A DNA stretch of 64,000 bases from Poa pratensis (lineage: Eukaryota; Streptophyta; Magnoliopsida; Poales; Poaceae): the NCBI GenBank assembly GCA_947311845.1, contig CAMZMU010000059.1, forward strand, positions 57,448,444-57,512,443, given 5' to 3'. Both the position numbers and the translations under genes were made by a program. A model generated the notes under the pieces. That model had not been told where the DNA came from and searched no databases. It saw nothing but the letters and a program-made list of their open reading frames with translations. This document shows, piece after piece, positions 33,051 to 45,680 of this stretch. How positions within the stretch are numbered: the stretch's first letter is position 1; each line of letters opens with the position of its first letter.

Positions 33051-35040
33051 AGGGAAGGCCCCTATTGTGTCATTGTTTTATATATATAATGGATATTTAC
33101 AAAGAATGGGTGAAACCGTCCAAAATAAAAATTTACAAGGTGTCAACCATTGCTGCAACCCCTCCTTAAGGCTAGGCTTTGCTCTATGCATCACTAGACT
33201 AAAAGATTCCTTAAAAAATGAAACACTCTAAAATGTCAAGATTCTGTCCATAAAAAATAATCTTATTTCTGTGATTCCATAGGCTCCGGCAACCTGTGAT
33301 TAGCATCTCCTTGAAACATATGGATGAAGATCTTGCTTTCCCATCAATAAGGAGGTCAATAATGGGAAGATCATAATTCCATTCCATATTTAGTTTCCAC
33401 CATAAACGAAGAATAAATGTTCCATAGTTTCATTGGGGCAGTCTTGACATAAGACACCAGTTTTTGACTCAATATAGAATTTTTTCCTGGTCAATAAATC
33501 CCTAGTGTTTAATCTGTCGAGCAGCAAGAGTCAAAAGAAGAATCTATGTTTTGGGACTACTCTTGATTACCAAATCCACTGGAAAGGTGGAGGAGCTTTA
33601 TTAGATGGAGCTAGTTTCTCGTATACTTTTTTGCATGAATATTTACCATTCCATTATATATTTTCCAACATTGTGTTCTTGTTGATCCTGAAGAATAAGC
33701 TTCAATTCTTCACATTCGTAATCAGCTATCATACATAATGGGAGATGGAAATGTTCCTAGATGTCCTCATCTCATATTGCAATCAATTCCATAAGGCTGA
33801 TGTTTTGATCCTTAGAAAAGGAAAAAGGATGACGAAATTCCTCCATAGCTTTGGGTTCCATCCATTTATCATGCCAAATTCTGACAATATTTCCTTTTCC
33901 TGCTTTGATGCTAGTCAGACTCATAAATTTCTCCCACTTAGATAGGCAATCTCTCCACCAGAAAGATCCACAAGGGTTTCTAGCTTGTGGAAGCTTGTTT
34001 CCAGCATAATGTGCTTGCCAAATTAATTTTACCCATGGGATATCTTCCTGGTTCATGAATTTTAAAAGATTCTTCATCATTAGTGCACTGTTCTGGACTC
34101 TTAAATTTATCTCCTAGGCCACCAACAGATTTTGGTTGGCAAACTTCTTTCCATTTGACAAGGCATTTTCCTTTTTCCTCAACTTTTTTACCTTTCTAAA
34201 GGAAATTTCTACCTGAATTCTCCACATGATCAAGGAAACCAACTGGCAATTTGATGGATCACATAGCAAAATTCGGCATAGCTGCAATGGCTACCTTTAC
34301 AAAAATCAACCGGCCATCATATGAGAGAGTAGTAGCAATACCAGATAATCTTCTGTCAATTCTCTCTAAATTCCAATAAGATGTTCCATCTTAGGCTTGG
34401 TGGTACCCATTGGGAGACCTAAATATGGGAATGGTAAAGATTCGATTTTACAACCAAAAACTTGAGCTAATTCACTACATCCATCAGCTGAAATATTTAT
34501 ATGCACCATTACAGATTTTCCGTAGTTTACTTTTAAGCCAGTGGATACATAGAACTTTTGCAAGACTGCTTTGAGATTGAGTAGTTGAGGATCATCAGAA
34601 TGCATGATTAATAGAGTATCATCAGCATACTGGATGATAGGGTAATCCAGTCCAAAAGTAGCATCCAAAGGAATGTTAAGGTCTCCATCTTGGCAAGCTT
34701 TGTTGATAGCATAATGAAGCAATTCTCCTGCCAGCACAAAGAGGATAGGAGATAAAGGGTCTCCCTGCCTAACACCCCTCTTACATTTGATAACTTTCCC
34801 TGGTGCTCCATGTAATAAAACATAAGTTGTGGCACTATGTAGAATATCTCTAACCCATGGTAAGAATAGCAGAGTATTCCACTTTATCAAATGCCTTTTC
34901 AAAAACGAGATTCAGTATTATGATCTCCCTTTTTGACTAATGACAGAGATAAATATATTCGAAAGCCTAGGACAAGCAGTCATGAATAGATCTATTTTTA
35001 ATAAAACCATATTGATTTTTGTGGATCAATGGGATGATTA
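33051..35040 (-). mobile_element. 5'-truncated LINE on the minus strand
   Basis: An L1-type retrotransposon relic. Reading from high to low coordinates: NQYGFIKNRSIHDCL near 35030-34980, the RT core with CKRGVRQGDPLSPILFVLAG and the active site YADDTLLIMHSDD (about 34640-34600), YLGLPMGTTKPKMEHL to about 34370, then a C-terminal region at 34080-33770 (GNIVRIWHDKWMEP) and a degenerate zf-RVT-like end near 33400. The 3' end near 33060-33090 is AT-rich rather than a clean A-tail. It is 5'-truncated within the RT and has internal stops. It is from a different subfamily than the LINE at 3530. Confidence 0.82.
34366..34902 (-). pseudogene. LINE reverse transcriptase core
   Basis: Longest surviving frame of the minus-strand LINE. 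The YADD motif is intact, with GDPLSPILFVLAGELLHYAI upstream and STGLKVNYGKS downstream. A frameshift just before 34902 and a stop near 34366 separate it from the rest. Confidence 0.8.
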
Positions 35041-35400
35041 CTACGGTTCACCCTAATTTGGTTCATTGATTTTGAAAAAAAAACATAGTAGCCAAAGTGA
35101 TGGAAAAACAAAAGACTGCTTGAAAAGCGGGTGGTGTGTCTTCTAATCTACTAACTAATCCTAGAGAGAGAGATCCTTGTAGCTCTGCTTGGGTATGTGT
35201 CTCACAGGCCGTATGCCACCAACAACACAACGGAAGAAACTACTTTTGCAGCAGAGACTCTACAACAAGTGATGATGCCTCTAAAAAGATATTACTTAAA
35301 AAAATAATCAAGCATTTGCCTCGGCTAAAATTTGATCATCTCGTTCCCTAGCAAGAATATATGACTTTATTTTTTAGCAAAATAAGACAGAGATAGACTA
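35041..35400. other. unassigned sequence between LINE relics
   Basis: Short repeats of GGTTCACC type occur at 35040-35070, like those at 32880-32900, so the LINE may have inserted into one repeat array. No gene was seen. Confidence 0.35.
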
Positions 35401-35770
35401 AAACCTCAAGGTACTACTACTGAGAGAGCCAAATTTTAATAGATTTGCCTCAACTTGGTTCTAAACTGGAGAAAACAATCCACACACCCCTGAAATCTTT
35501 GTGCTCCCTCATCATGTTTACCTCTTGGAGCATTTGGACCGAGTGCAACGCTTGGGTGTTCTGCAATGAGTTTGCGAGCCCTTCCTCCACCTTTGCCAAG
35601 ATCAAATTTAACGCTAAAATTTGGGTGCTTGCGGGGCGAAACATTTGAGTGCGCTTGTGTCGGAAGAGTAGTTTCCTAGCTTATTTGTTGACTGTAATCT
35701 CTTTTAAAACTCTATGTTACTCTCCTTATTTAATGTTATGAGGCAAATATTTTACCTCTCTTAAAAAATG
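35400..35770 (+). mobile_element. LINE 3'-end fragment
   Basis: The frame at 35445-35648 encodes a LINE ORF2 C-terminus (CSLIMFTSWSIWTECNAWVF, FASPSSTFAKIKFNAK). About 120 bases of 3' untranslated region end in CTTAAAAAATG. It is 5'-truncated. Confidence 0.7.
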
Positions 35771-35862
35771 AAAACCGTTGCCTAATATATGACAACACAG
35801 GTCACTTATACAGGAGATGGTGGTTTCGTCAGACTACTTGGATGGGCCATGCATGCATGTGC

Positions 35863-38094
35863 TTAACATATGTCGTCAATCCATGGCAACTCTTCAACAT
35901 CATTGTCGCAGCTGTAATCGCGGTAGATGTTGTCCTCCTCCAGAATAGTATCCACAGACAAGATCGCGTAATGACCGTGAGAGATGATGTCATCGTTGGT
36001 GTGCCGTTCTGAATATACTTCTTGTCCGCCCAACATCTTCTCAAACTCTTTGTCACGGCCCCGGAAACTCTCCTTTGCCGGGTGTACGATCCTGCTCTCT
36101 CTGCACTCGCAGTAAAGGCAACGTACTTGCTCTGCAAACAAACTTGTTATACATTGTTTTGTTGGATTGTATAAAAACTGATGACAGAGTGCAAGCTAAA
36201 CATACCGGTGCCTGGAAGTGGCGTAGGCACCGGGCAGCACAACACCACCTCCTTAGAGCCGTCGTTGCGACACTCGGCGAAGAAGAGCTCTGGAGGTGTG
36301 CCGCCTGTGGTCTGGGTGGCGAGGAAGTTGACGTGGGAGAAGCAGCACGTGCGTTGGAATGGCATCGCGTCCACAGGGCCACCCACATACTCGTTGACAC
36401 CGCAGATAACATGGAGCTCGTATCTGCTGGGTACCTAGGAGCAAGACAAGGAAAGGAAGTACGGTTGTTACAGACTATTGTTTTGTTGATGGATCGAGCG
36501 AACAAGTCTACATTGTAAAAGAACAAGCAGTAACATACCCCATTTCGCTTGTTGTACATATCGATCGCAGATTTCACCATCCCCACGGCTTTGGCGTGCT
36601 GGTTCCAGAAGTTGTTTATCATTCCCGTCACACGAGAGTAAGCCCACGGGCCTAACACGTTGATGTTTTTCGTTTCTTCTGCAGGTTTGCTGCCACGGAA
36701 GTAGTCCAAAAAAACTGGGAGGACCTTTTCTGGTTCCTGGCGCTTGAGGAGATTCAGTAAGGCGGACGACATGGGATTAGATGGTTGTGCGAGGAACTTG
36801 GCCTGTTGAAGAGGTTTTGGGTGGTGCGCGGCCTTAGCAGCAGCCGTGTATGCTTCTTCGAGGCCTGTTGGATCATCGGCAGCAGCTTCTCGGAGATCGG
36901 CCCCAGCGAGCTGCAGTCGGCGCATGGCTTCACCGTGTGTGCGGCCGGGGTAGCTGGTGCAGAGAAAGGAGATGAGGCCATACAGGGACCGGAGCGTGAT
37001 TCGCAGCAGGCCCTGGTGCTGATGGCCTCCATCTCCATGACTTTCTTCTCCAGCGTTAGAGGGTACATTTGGGCGTACCAGAGGGTGTTAAGGATGATGT
37101 TGGAGACGGGGTCAAGCGGCCCGTAGCAGTGGCCGGCGTGGAGCAGGCTGCAGTGGTACTCGTGCGAGCGCAGCTTGTCCTTGGGCAGCAGGGCAAGAGC
37201 CTGCAGGTAGTATCCATGGATGGTGGTGAGAAGCATGCGTCGCAGAGTCGGCCGAAGCGGCACTTGCATCTCTGGATGCTGCTTCAGGTGGCGATGAGAG
37301 GCGAGCACCCAGGACTCCTCCAGGGCGAGAGAAGGCGGTGGCCCTGTCGGAGATTGACGGCGAAGAAGCGATATGATGTCGATGAGCAGATAGGGGTCTC
37401 TGGCCGCGTAGGGGCGTGACAGCAGGGTGGCAACCTCGCGCAGACAAGGGGACAAGAGCTTCCACCCTAGGGCCAAGTGCCGCGGGTTCGGGTGCTGGGC
37501 TGCGGCTGCGGCGCATCCGAGCGCCATTCCGACGGCTGCCACGGTGGTCTCCGATAGAAAGCCGAAGTTGCGCTCCATGCCGCGGTGGTGGACGACGAGG
37601 CGGGCGGCCACGAGGGAGTCCAGATCGGCCTTGTTGAGATACCACATGGCCCTGCGGTCGGTGAGGTAGGGGAAGAGGGCGACGAGGAAGGCGACCAGGC
37701 CGTCGAGCGACCGCTGGTAAATGCACCTTAGTATCGGCGGCTGGCTTCTTGTCGCCTCCACCTCCGCTTCATCCTCCGGAAGTTGGTCATTGGCCTTGTG
37801 GAGGAGGATTGCTTCGCCGACGACGATGTTGGAGACCGGATCTAGCAGGCCGAAGCAGAAGCCGACGTCGACGAGCTTCACCCGGTCGTAGCAGCTATGG
37901 ATCTTGGCGAGGAGCTCCTTCCTGATCGGCAACCCTTGCAGATCTTGGTCCGCCGAAAATTCGTCGTCCTCAAGATCACGTAGCTTGTCGGGAACGTAAA
38001 TTCGTTGCTCACCACCATCGATATCGTCCGTGGGGTTAGGGCTGCCGCCGGTGCTAGGCCGGCTGCGGAAACAAAGGAGGCGGCGTAAGCACAT
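35863..38094 (-). pseudogene. grass DUF3615-type protein gene, three exons, one frameshift
   Basis: Unknown function; the family is expanded in grasses. Exons, all with GT-AG introns: 36539-38094, 36206-36434, 35863-36131. The protein starts MCLRRLLCFRSRPS and holds two copies of a module: GFCFGLLDPVSNIVV (78-92) with SLDGLVAFL, and GHCYGPLDPVSNIIL (321-335) with SLYGLISFL. Exons 2-3 encode the DUF3615-like end: YELHVICGVNEYVGG, CCFSHVNFLAT, PELFFAECRNDGS, CCPVPTPLP, EQVRCLYCE and RIVHPA. Near 37015, after residue ~359, the frame shifts by one base in GC-rich sequence. Everything downstream is open and conserved in the new frame, so the lesion may be recent or a sequence error. The family name is from memory of its motifs. 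Confidence 0.65.
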
Positions 38095-38296
38095 TGCGAT
38101 GCAAGATCGAGGTGGGACGATCGGTGGCAGCCGGCACGATCAGTATTGTAGTACGTACGTCTGCAGCGTGGCTTGATCGATCGAATCCCAACCAGTTCCG
38201 TCCGAATCGGGAGCAAATTGATCTACTTTTATTTTCTGATTCCGTAGAGATATCTGCTATGTACGTTACATTCTGCTGAAAAAACGTTAAGTATCA

Positions 38297-38940
38297 CTAC
38301 GGAAAAAAGAAGTTTGCAAAGCGTCTCGATCTTTAACGTGTGTATTTCCCTGGGGCTCTCGGTCTCGGCAAAGAGCGAATATGAGCAAATATTGGGAAAA
38401 TCTCGGCCGTTCAATCATTGAAACAGATATAAGTTATGCGCCATATAAATTGGAGAAACTCCTTTTCTGGCAAAGAGGGTCTTGGCGAGGAAAAACACTC
38501 GGCAAATTTGTTGAAACCCACTTGGCAAAGAATTACACTCGCAATTTTTTCGATAACCACTTGGCAAAGAATTACACTCGGCACAAAATATGAAAACAAC
38601 TTGGCAAAGCCATACACTCGGCAAAGATTCTGGACATGTGTCACAAACCGTCGCGTATGACAGAAAAAGTAACGTTGGCGTCTTTGCCGAGTGCCATAAC
38701 AACGGACGCTTGGCAAAGATTTCAGATTTTTAGTATCTTCTATTTTTTCCCACCTAGTCTAATTCTCTGCAAAGTGCTTTTACACTCGGCAAAGCCCAAA
38801 TTTCAGAAAAAATCCACGCCCATTTTTTTGGTGCTGCTATTTGTTTCTCGCTATGTTTATTTTCAATTTTTTTTATTTCTCCAGCCTACTTTAAATCTTT
38901 GCCGACTGTTTTGACACACGACAAAGCCACTTTTTTGAAT
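38297..38940 (+). mobile_element. CACTA-type DNA transposon relic
   Basis: Starts CACTACGGAAAAAAG, like grass CACTA termini, and carries many subterminal copies of the TTTGCCGAGTG/CACTCGGCAAAG family (38365, 38460-38640, 38680, 38790, 38900). No transposase and no matching far terminus were found, so it is an end fragment. Confidence 0.6.
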
Positions 38941-39489
38941 TTGTTTATTTCCTTTTAGGAACATCATTTATGTTTTAGTAATAACTATGTGTACTAGAGG
39001 GGTCAATAATTTAATTTCAACTTATTAAGATTTTAAATTTGTTTGTAAATTTCGATTTTTCGTCGAGAATGTAGAAAAATGCTCCTAAAGTGGATTTTTC
39101 GACTGTCTTGATAAAATACTCCAAGTGAAGTAAGAATGGTCACATAGCACAACAAGGACACAGTACACGTTGGAGGACGAAGTCATGAAGGATGGAAGAA
39201 TGAAAAAAAACAATGTGAAAAAATAAGTCTATATATTTATTGCTAATTTTGCTAGGTGGAGTAAGATAATGGAAGGAATCCAGCGTTGTCATAAAGACAA
39301 GAGAGTCGATAGACAGTAGGAGAGAGAGAGGAACATATCTACATGGGAGAATAATAAAATATCATTTAGATTGATAGTTTTACGTGATATTGTTCTCCCA
39401 TGGAGACGCACGGGTATTCAACTAGTACTACTAAACTTCTAATGTCATTTCTTCAGACTAAACTGATGAGGTAATTTCAGAGCTATGTT
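38941..39489. other. 3' flank of the TPP gene
   Basis: AT-rich with no coding pattern. It probably includes the TPP 3' untranslated region near 39400-39489. Confidence 0.45.
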
Positions 39490-41489
39490 TCACGGTGATT
39501 GTTCCTTCCATCTCACCAAGGAATCGAGGAATTCCATCACCTGCATGACAATTTGGCAAGTGAAACGGGCAAATTAGTTGACTGGACAATTCTACAGGAA
39601 TGCAAAAATCTTACATGAGAATGGAAAGGCGTTTTTTACATCAGTTGGGCTTGTCAGTGAGTAGAAGGCTTGGGTCTGCTTGGGCACTTGCGAAACCACG
39701 ATTCCGTACCCACAGTTCCGGTCACGAAGCACCTGATCATCGTAGCAAGAAACGAAAGAAATAATCTACATGCATGTTCAGTGGATTTAGTGAGTAAAAT
39801 GTGCTTGTCCCTTAAGGAAGAAAAGGCAAAACCTTGAACGCATCTTCGTCGGTTCGATCATCTCCAATGTAGATGGGAAGAACGCTTTCAGGGTCATCTA
39901 ACCGGAGCGACTGAAGCAGAAACTCCACAGCTTTTCCCTTGTCCCAGTCAATTACTGGACGAACCTCTAAAACCTGCATAATTGCACATGGGTGGGGTCA
40001 GTGATACAAGACTACAATAGTTAGGTGAAGAAACAATTGAAATCTTCCTACCTTTCGCCCGGTTGTTAGTTTGAGACGAGGAGATTCTTTCATGATATCG
40101 TCGACAATCTCCGCGACCAATTTCCAGTCCTTGAAACAGCCAAGGGTAAAACATGAAAATGTTGCCGCAATTGAGGCAAAATCGGCGAAGCTTGAGGATC
40201 TACTCTACCTTCTTTTCGACGTTGCGGTAGTGTACAGACACACAAAACTTGTTGTTCTCAACATTTGCACCCTTGATCGATCGAGTGGCCTCCACTAGGC
40301 ACTTGTTGACCTGTTATGCAAAAAAAAGTGCTAATATTTGTACATACAGATAGCCGAATAATTCAATACCTTAATTACAACAACTACCAATTATTTAGCC
40401 GTGTACCTCGCTGATCATGGGTAAGAACTCACTTGCAGGTTGGAACAGTTTAGCTTCTTTGTTCTACAATAAAACATAGTTCATCAAAATAAAATAAAGT
40501 CAGTGAGCGAAGGAAAAAATGTAAATTCATGAATTTTAAGAAAGTCGTCCCTGAAATCCAGAATGACAAAAAAGAGTACTCACATCGTTTTCTTTACTTT
40601 GGGAATCCGTGGAAGATACCAGTATGTCCATTCCATGACTTCCAGCATAGTAGAGCTCCTTCAGCTTTACAAATTCAAACACCTGAACATGATAGTTTAT
40701 GAGATACATGAGTACTTAATTTGTTTCGTGTACTCTACAATATTTAGAAAAAGGAATTGCCCCATCCTTTATTTATTATTTCATAATAATAGACTATTAT
40801 ATATAAATATTACTAATTGGAACCTAATAAGATAGGAGTACTGAGCATGCGCCGGAGTTGTTATACCTTGTCGCGGGACCTCCCACTGACGACTGCTGTA
40901 GGGAAGAACTTTGCAACATTCTTCACAGCAGCGCGCATCTAGAGGATGTTTTTAAGTTTGAGCAAGCAAGTAATACATAACTCAGCGATGTTTCAGTAGT
41001 AAGAATGTTTATCTGATATGTCAATTACCTCTGGTGACATGAACGCCTTCTCAGGATCGTTGACGATAGGCGAAAGCGTTCCATCATAGTCCAGAAACAA
41101 CGTGATTTTCTTGCCCTCTGCGTTGGCTATGATTTGGTCGAAGGAAGCTAAAGCAGAAGGGCACTGTGCCTGCAACGAACAGCAAAACTGTATAATCATT
41201 TGCATATAAGACACTCTAGATAACTGAAAACCGAAGGGAACATTGATGTTACCAGCCAAGCATTGGCGTCGGCAACTTCGTCAGAACCGGAATGCACATA
41301 TGATTTTGCAGAGGTTGACGACAGCGTCATCACGCCAAGCAGTTCATCGACATCTTTGACAAGTTTACGCTTACTAATAAATGTTACACCCAAGGAAGAG
41401 CAGGGATGCCCCTTGGATGTGACTGGAGATGGCATCATATTTGAAGGCAATGTGAAGATTGTCTCGCTTTTGGCCACAGGGTCAGACAT
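39490..41489 (-). CDS. TPP: trehalose-6-phosphate phosphatase (ten coding exons)
   Basis: Converts trehalose 6-phosphate to trehalose and phosphate, ending the signal molecule made by TPS. Exons from the start: 41489-41253, 41169-41029, 40938-40867, 40682-40584, 40463-40407, 40310-40209, 40129-40052, 39973-39833, 39732-39640, 39540-39490. All introns are GT-AG in phase 0, giving an intact 356-residue protein. HAD-superfamily motifs are all present: [12 protein letters not shown] (Asp106, Asp108), VVSGRSRDK (144-150), [12 protein letters not shown] (Lys274/276) and [10 protein letters not shown] (299-308). The C-terminus is [19 protein letters not shown] at 41489 (MSDPVAKSE) is chosen because the frame upstream lacks ATG. 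Residues 1-79 are the variable plant N-terminus. No transit peptide is obvious. Which TPP paralogue cannot be told. Confidence 0.95.
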
Positions 41490-42770
41490 GGCACCCAAGA
41501 TTGAAAACTATTGCTATTGCTCTTATCCAAAAGAAAAATAAATGAATTGGATAGATGCAAAATGATGTTCTTGGCGATTAAAAAAAGTTGTAAGAGGCTT
41601 CTTTCAAATTAGATTTAACCCACAGTCTTGTCAATGAAAAACCACTTCTTCAGTGTTTTCTTGTCAGTGTAGGTGCGTAAACGGTTCCTTAACAGAAAGC
41701 TGCCAGTAATCTGATGAAAGAGGCATGGTAATATATTAGATAAAAGAGCATATACACAATGAAACAACTATTTTTACATGCGCAATACAAGATGTACCTT
41801 CATATACAGCTCGTGCGTAACTGTATATCACGAAAGTTAAACTTCAGTACCAAATGGGCCGCACAATTCAGCAACCATATATACTTGATCAGACATCATA
41901 GCTGCATGAGTCACCGAACAAGATAATATGTCACTGATCCGAAACTTTCATGATAATACTTCAACGATTTCATGACATCATCATGCATGGACCGAATCTG
42001 TAATGACATCTAGCAAACAGGAAAGCCTCTCTGCCCTAATGTGACAGCAAGTAATTGTGTAATCACTGAGGAGATAATGAAAACAACATCATAGTCAACC
42101 TAATAAGCCATCTCTAATGATTGGAAACCCTGAGAACCACCGAATAACCAGTAACTAGTTTCGATCATAAACCCTAGATGACATATTAGGTGCTCTTAAC
42201 ATCTCCTTTTCCGCGTGAAACATCAGGAAATTCTCTTTTTCCGAGTGCATCGTCACCACACCAAAAACAGTCAACAATGCACATCGCTGTAGGTTTTGAT
42301 CGAAAATTCTAACAATCTGTGCTTTGTCTTTTGAGGTTAAAACTTTCATCGAAGATCAATGTACTTCGATCTGAAAAATAGAGGATTTAGGGCAGGTAGA
42401 TAAAAGGAAGAAATTAACCATTACGTCGGGGAAAGTGATCTGAATATCATTGAATTAATAGGATTTAACGATAATAACGACATGCAAGATAATCAGGTCA
42501 AGATATAGAAGCGATTGATCTGCAATTTGCCGTCGCATAAATCATGCCAAACTTTAAGCCACACGATAGAACAGCTCTGATCTAATACGGTATTATATAA
42601 ATTTCGATGTTTTGAATGTAAATTCGGGCATCTAGATGCAAATGGAGTATCATGAGAGAAAAAGGAAAAAAAAGATGATTCAGGAATCTGAGATAGCTAA
42701 TCATGAATCTTAAACCAGACAATCCATTGCCAAAAGAGGAAACACGTGGAAAAGGAGGGAACTCACACAC
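41490..42770 (-). other. 5' untranslated region and leader intron of TPP
   Basis: No coding pattern. A donor-like AAG|GTGTGTGAG on the minus strand at 42770 suggests a leader exon (about 42771-42833) spliced to an acceptor between 41500 and 41700. The acceptor was not fixed. Confidence 0.45.
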
Positions 42771-42857
42771 CTTGGGTACGAAGAACATGAGGTCTGTGTA
42801 TTTGCACCGGGAAGAGGAGAAGGGAGAAGAGGAAAATGGCGTGGCTTTGGACGCGTA

Positions 42858-42865
42858 TATATAGG
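42858..42865 (-). promoter_or_regulatory. TATA box of the TPP gene
   Basis: TATATATA on the minus strand (CTATATATACGCG context), placing the start of transcription near 42830 just before the leader exon. Confidence 0.6.
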
Positions 42866-43347
42866 AGAACGGAGGGCAGAAAAGGAAATATTTTTTCTTT
42901 ACGTGAGAAAAGGAAATCTTGAAGCGCTTCAATTCCGTCTTCTCTTTTCCTTTTAATGCGAATTCCACATTTTCCCATCGGACCTACGTTTGACCGTACG
43001 ATTGGAAGCAGGATGTACGTCGATGCAGACCAGCGTGATTGGAGGAAGGCTGGAAAGAACCGTGTCATGCTGCCCTTCCCACGCGGGAGTTTCCAAAACA
43101 AAAATCAGCTAATTACGTGGGTTTGACTTATTCCTCTAATCACTCCCAATTGCTGATTTTTTTGGAAACTGATTGCTAACTTTTAGGAAACTAATTCTTG
43201 ATTTTAAAGGAAGATAACTAATTACATCAGCCTGATTACCTCACGAAGCAGGATTTGTTTACAAAGTTACATACGGAACTGAAGTTTGCTTCAAACACAA
43301 GAAAAGTTTGCTTCCTTGCTCGAGTTTAACATAAATATTCACATATT
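42866..43347. other. TPP upstream region
   Basis: Promoter-proximal sequence with no gene. It includes a TTGAC core at about 42990 in CGTTTGACCG. Confidence 0.4.
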
Positions 43348-43349
43348 TT

Positions 43350-43500
43350 GCAGGCCTCCGGAAGCGGACGGATAGAACGTGATGAGAGTGTTAAGAGGGG
43401 TCGTGGTAGACCAAACTTGACATGGGATGAGTCTTTGAAGAGAGATCTAAAGGATTGGAATATCACCAAAGAACTAGCCAAGCAAAGTCGACCTCAACAT
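43350..43500 (+). pseudogene. LINE-associated coding fragment
   Basis: Encodes VKRGRGRPNLTWDESLKRDL then KDWNITKELA, a peptide commonly found at the ends of grass non-LTR retrotransposon polyproteins. No other part of the element adjoins it. Confidence 0.55.
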
Positions 43501-43865
43501 GCTCTATTTTGTGTGCGGACGGCGCTGCACCGTGGGCCGTCTTCGCCGGCGGTGGCTCGACATCGAACGTGGTCTTATGGACATCCATGTTGACAGGGCA
43601 CATGCTGCTTGGCATGTTCTGCAAAGCCGCGATGTTGTTCATGGCCATGGCCGACCTGTGCTCGGTCGTCGTCAAAGATATGGCACGGGCGTCAATTATA
43701 GATAGCATTAAATTCTCATCCATGCTTCCAAGGAATCCTGTATGCAGACCGATTTTTTTCCTAGCTCTTGCATCTCATATTTGTTTGTGTAATCATTTTA
43801 AGGAGAACATATTATCAAAGTTTTCACCATGTCGGCGTGCCCCAGCGACCTAGATCTACCAGTCA
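43501..43865. other. unassigned GC-rich segment
   Basis: Open frames exist on both strands at 43455-43853 without recognisable domains. It could be a gene fragment. Confidence 0.25.
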
Positions 43866-43873
43866 CCTCAGTT

Positions 43874-44459
43874 TAGGGATGTAAATGGATCAGATCGGAT
43901 CGGATTTTGCCTCTACCATATCCTTTATCATATTTTTTTCTCGGATTCGGATCGGATAATGAACGGTTACGAATTCGGTGGCAGATATATATGCTCATGG
44001 ATTCGGAACGGAAACAGAGCGGATTTGGGGCGGAAATAAAATTAATCGGATCGGTACACGCAATGTACATCATCAACCCACAAAACTAAAAATAATCGCT
44101 CTGTAACTTAATAACCTAACAAAGTTGTGTTCCATAGTCTGTACAATGACCATTTAAGTGAGTTGTTGTTCAACGGAGAACTACACAACTCACTAACTAC
44201 AAATTGTGCTCTATTAGTTTAGACATTTCGGTCGAAAATCGGATAATTCGGATTATAACCATCGGATAATCCTAATTAATTTTCGGATAATTAATATTCG
44301 GATGCTATTTTCCATACCATATCCTATACCGTATCCGGGTGTTCAGTTCGGAATCGGATATCCTTATCCGTCAGATTCTCTGAAACCGGATATGGATTGT
44401 TTAAAACGGATTCGGCGGCGGATTTGGTACGGAAATTATCCTATCCATTTACACCCCTA
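43874..44459. mobile_element. hAT-type MITE-like element, older copy
   Basis: Terminal inverted repeats TAGGGATGTAAATGGA and TCCATTTACACCCCTA. The interior is full of CGGAT/ATCCG short repeats in opposite orientation. Flanking octamers CCTCAGTT and CCGATGTT match at only 5 of 8 positions, so the target duplication is decayed or absent. There is no transposase. Confidence 0.6.
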
Positions 44460-44599
44460 CCGATGTTGCTTCACCATCAAACAGATCATCGACGGGCGCT
44501 GGGCGTTGTGGACAATCACCTCCCCTCTCTCAGGTGTGATCTCGTCAACGATTGCATCTGTTGCCTCGCCGTGACACTCCAATTGACAGTTCAACTACT

Positions 44600-45680
44600 G
44601 TAGGAAGCACGACCACATCCCTAGGAAGCATGGCCGCCATCCGTAGGAAGCAGGACGATGGTCAAAATCAGTCGGTGCGTCTAAAAGATGGAAGCATGAC
44701 CAACATTAGATGGTAGCATTACCATCATATGAAGGAAGCACGGCTACTGCCGGATGTACGCATGCCCGATTGAAATGAAGCACAACAACTAACGGAATGA
44801 AGCACAACGTCACCATTATCTGGTGCAGTCTGCATTGTGACTAGATGGCATGAAACCAAAACCTAAAAGCCACTTTTTTATTGTATATCAAAGTAAACAC
44901 GGAAAGTAGGAAGCAACTGATCTTCTAAAAGATGTGATTTCTTGAGTGTGGCGAATACATCGAAGCATGGTGATGATGCAGGAAGCATAGATATTTTGTG
45001 TTACTGTTAATTGTAAAACATATACTTTATAATTTCCATGGAAGCAAATGAATATTCGATAAGCGCCAATATTTATTTTTGTAGAAGCACATCCGAGTTC
45101 ATTTGAAGCATGTATAATCACGACAGCGAAAATAATTTTGTTATCCCTGGAAACATATGCATATTATGTTGGAAGCGGGTTTGGTCGATTGAAGGTGTAC
45201 TATGATGCTTCTGAAACATTTTGGTTTTTGCATAACACACATATTTCTATTAAGTCGAATAAAATTTTATTCACCATGTAAGCACAATTTTGTTGATTCG
45301 GACATATGTGCGTCCTTATGTTCAAGATCAATACCACACTAGTGCTTCCATATTACAGGTGATGTGCTTCAAACATAAAAATGATATGTCTCCTTCTATC
45401 TACATTTGTGCTTCGTTCTTTGGACAACCATACTAGTGCTTCGGTGCTACATAATGTGTTCATCTTAAATCATCAGAAAACTGTTCTTCTAATTGCTTAG
45501 TACCATGAGGTGCTTCAGTACAACATGTGAGACGCTTCAAACCTAAGCATAATATATTTTGCATTACCTACTGCTTCGTTCCTTTGCTTCCATAAAACAT
45601 TGCTTCAAAATCGTAACATTTTCGAATCCTAATATGTGTGCTTCAGTAAAATAATTTTTTTGCTTCCACATATACATCAA
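44600..45680. repeat. region of dispersed GAAGCA motifs that switch strand
   Basis: From about 44600 to 45180 there are some 15 copies of GAAGCA on the plus strand. From about 45200 to 45670 a dozen TGCTTC copies follow. This gives a very large imperfect inverted arrangement centred near 45190. No coding sequence was seen. It resembles the inside of a foldback-type DNA transposon. Confidence 0.55.

Noticed and set aside
43866..44467. 8-bp target duplication for the MITE at 43874
   Set aside because: CCTCAGTT and CCGATGTT match at only 5 of 8 bases, not enough to call.
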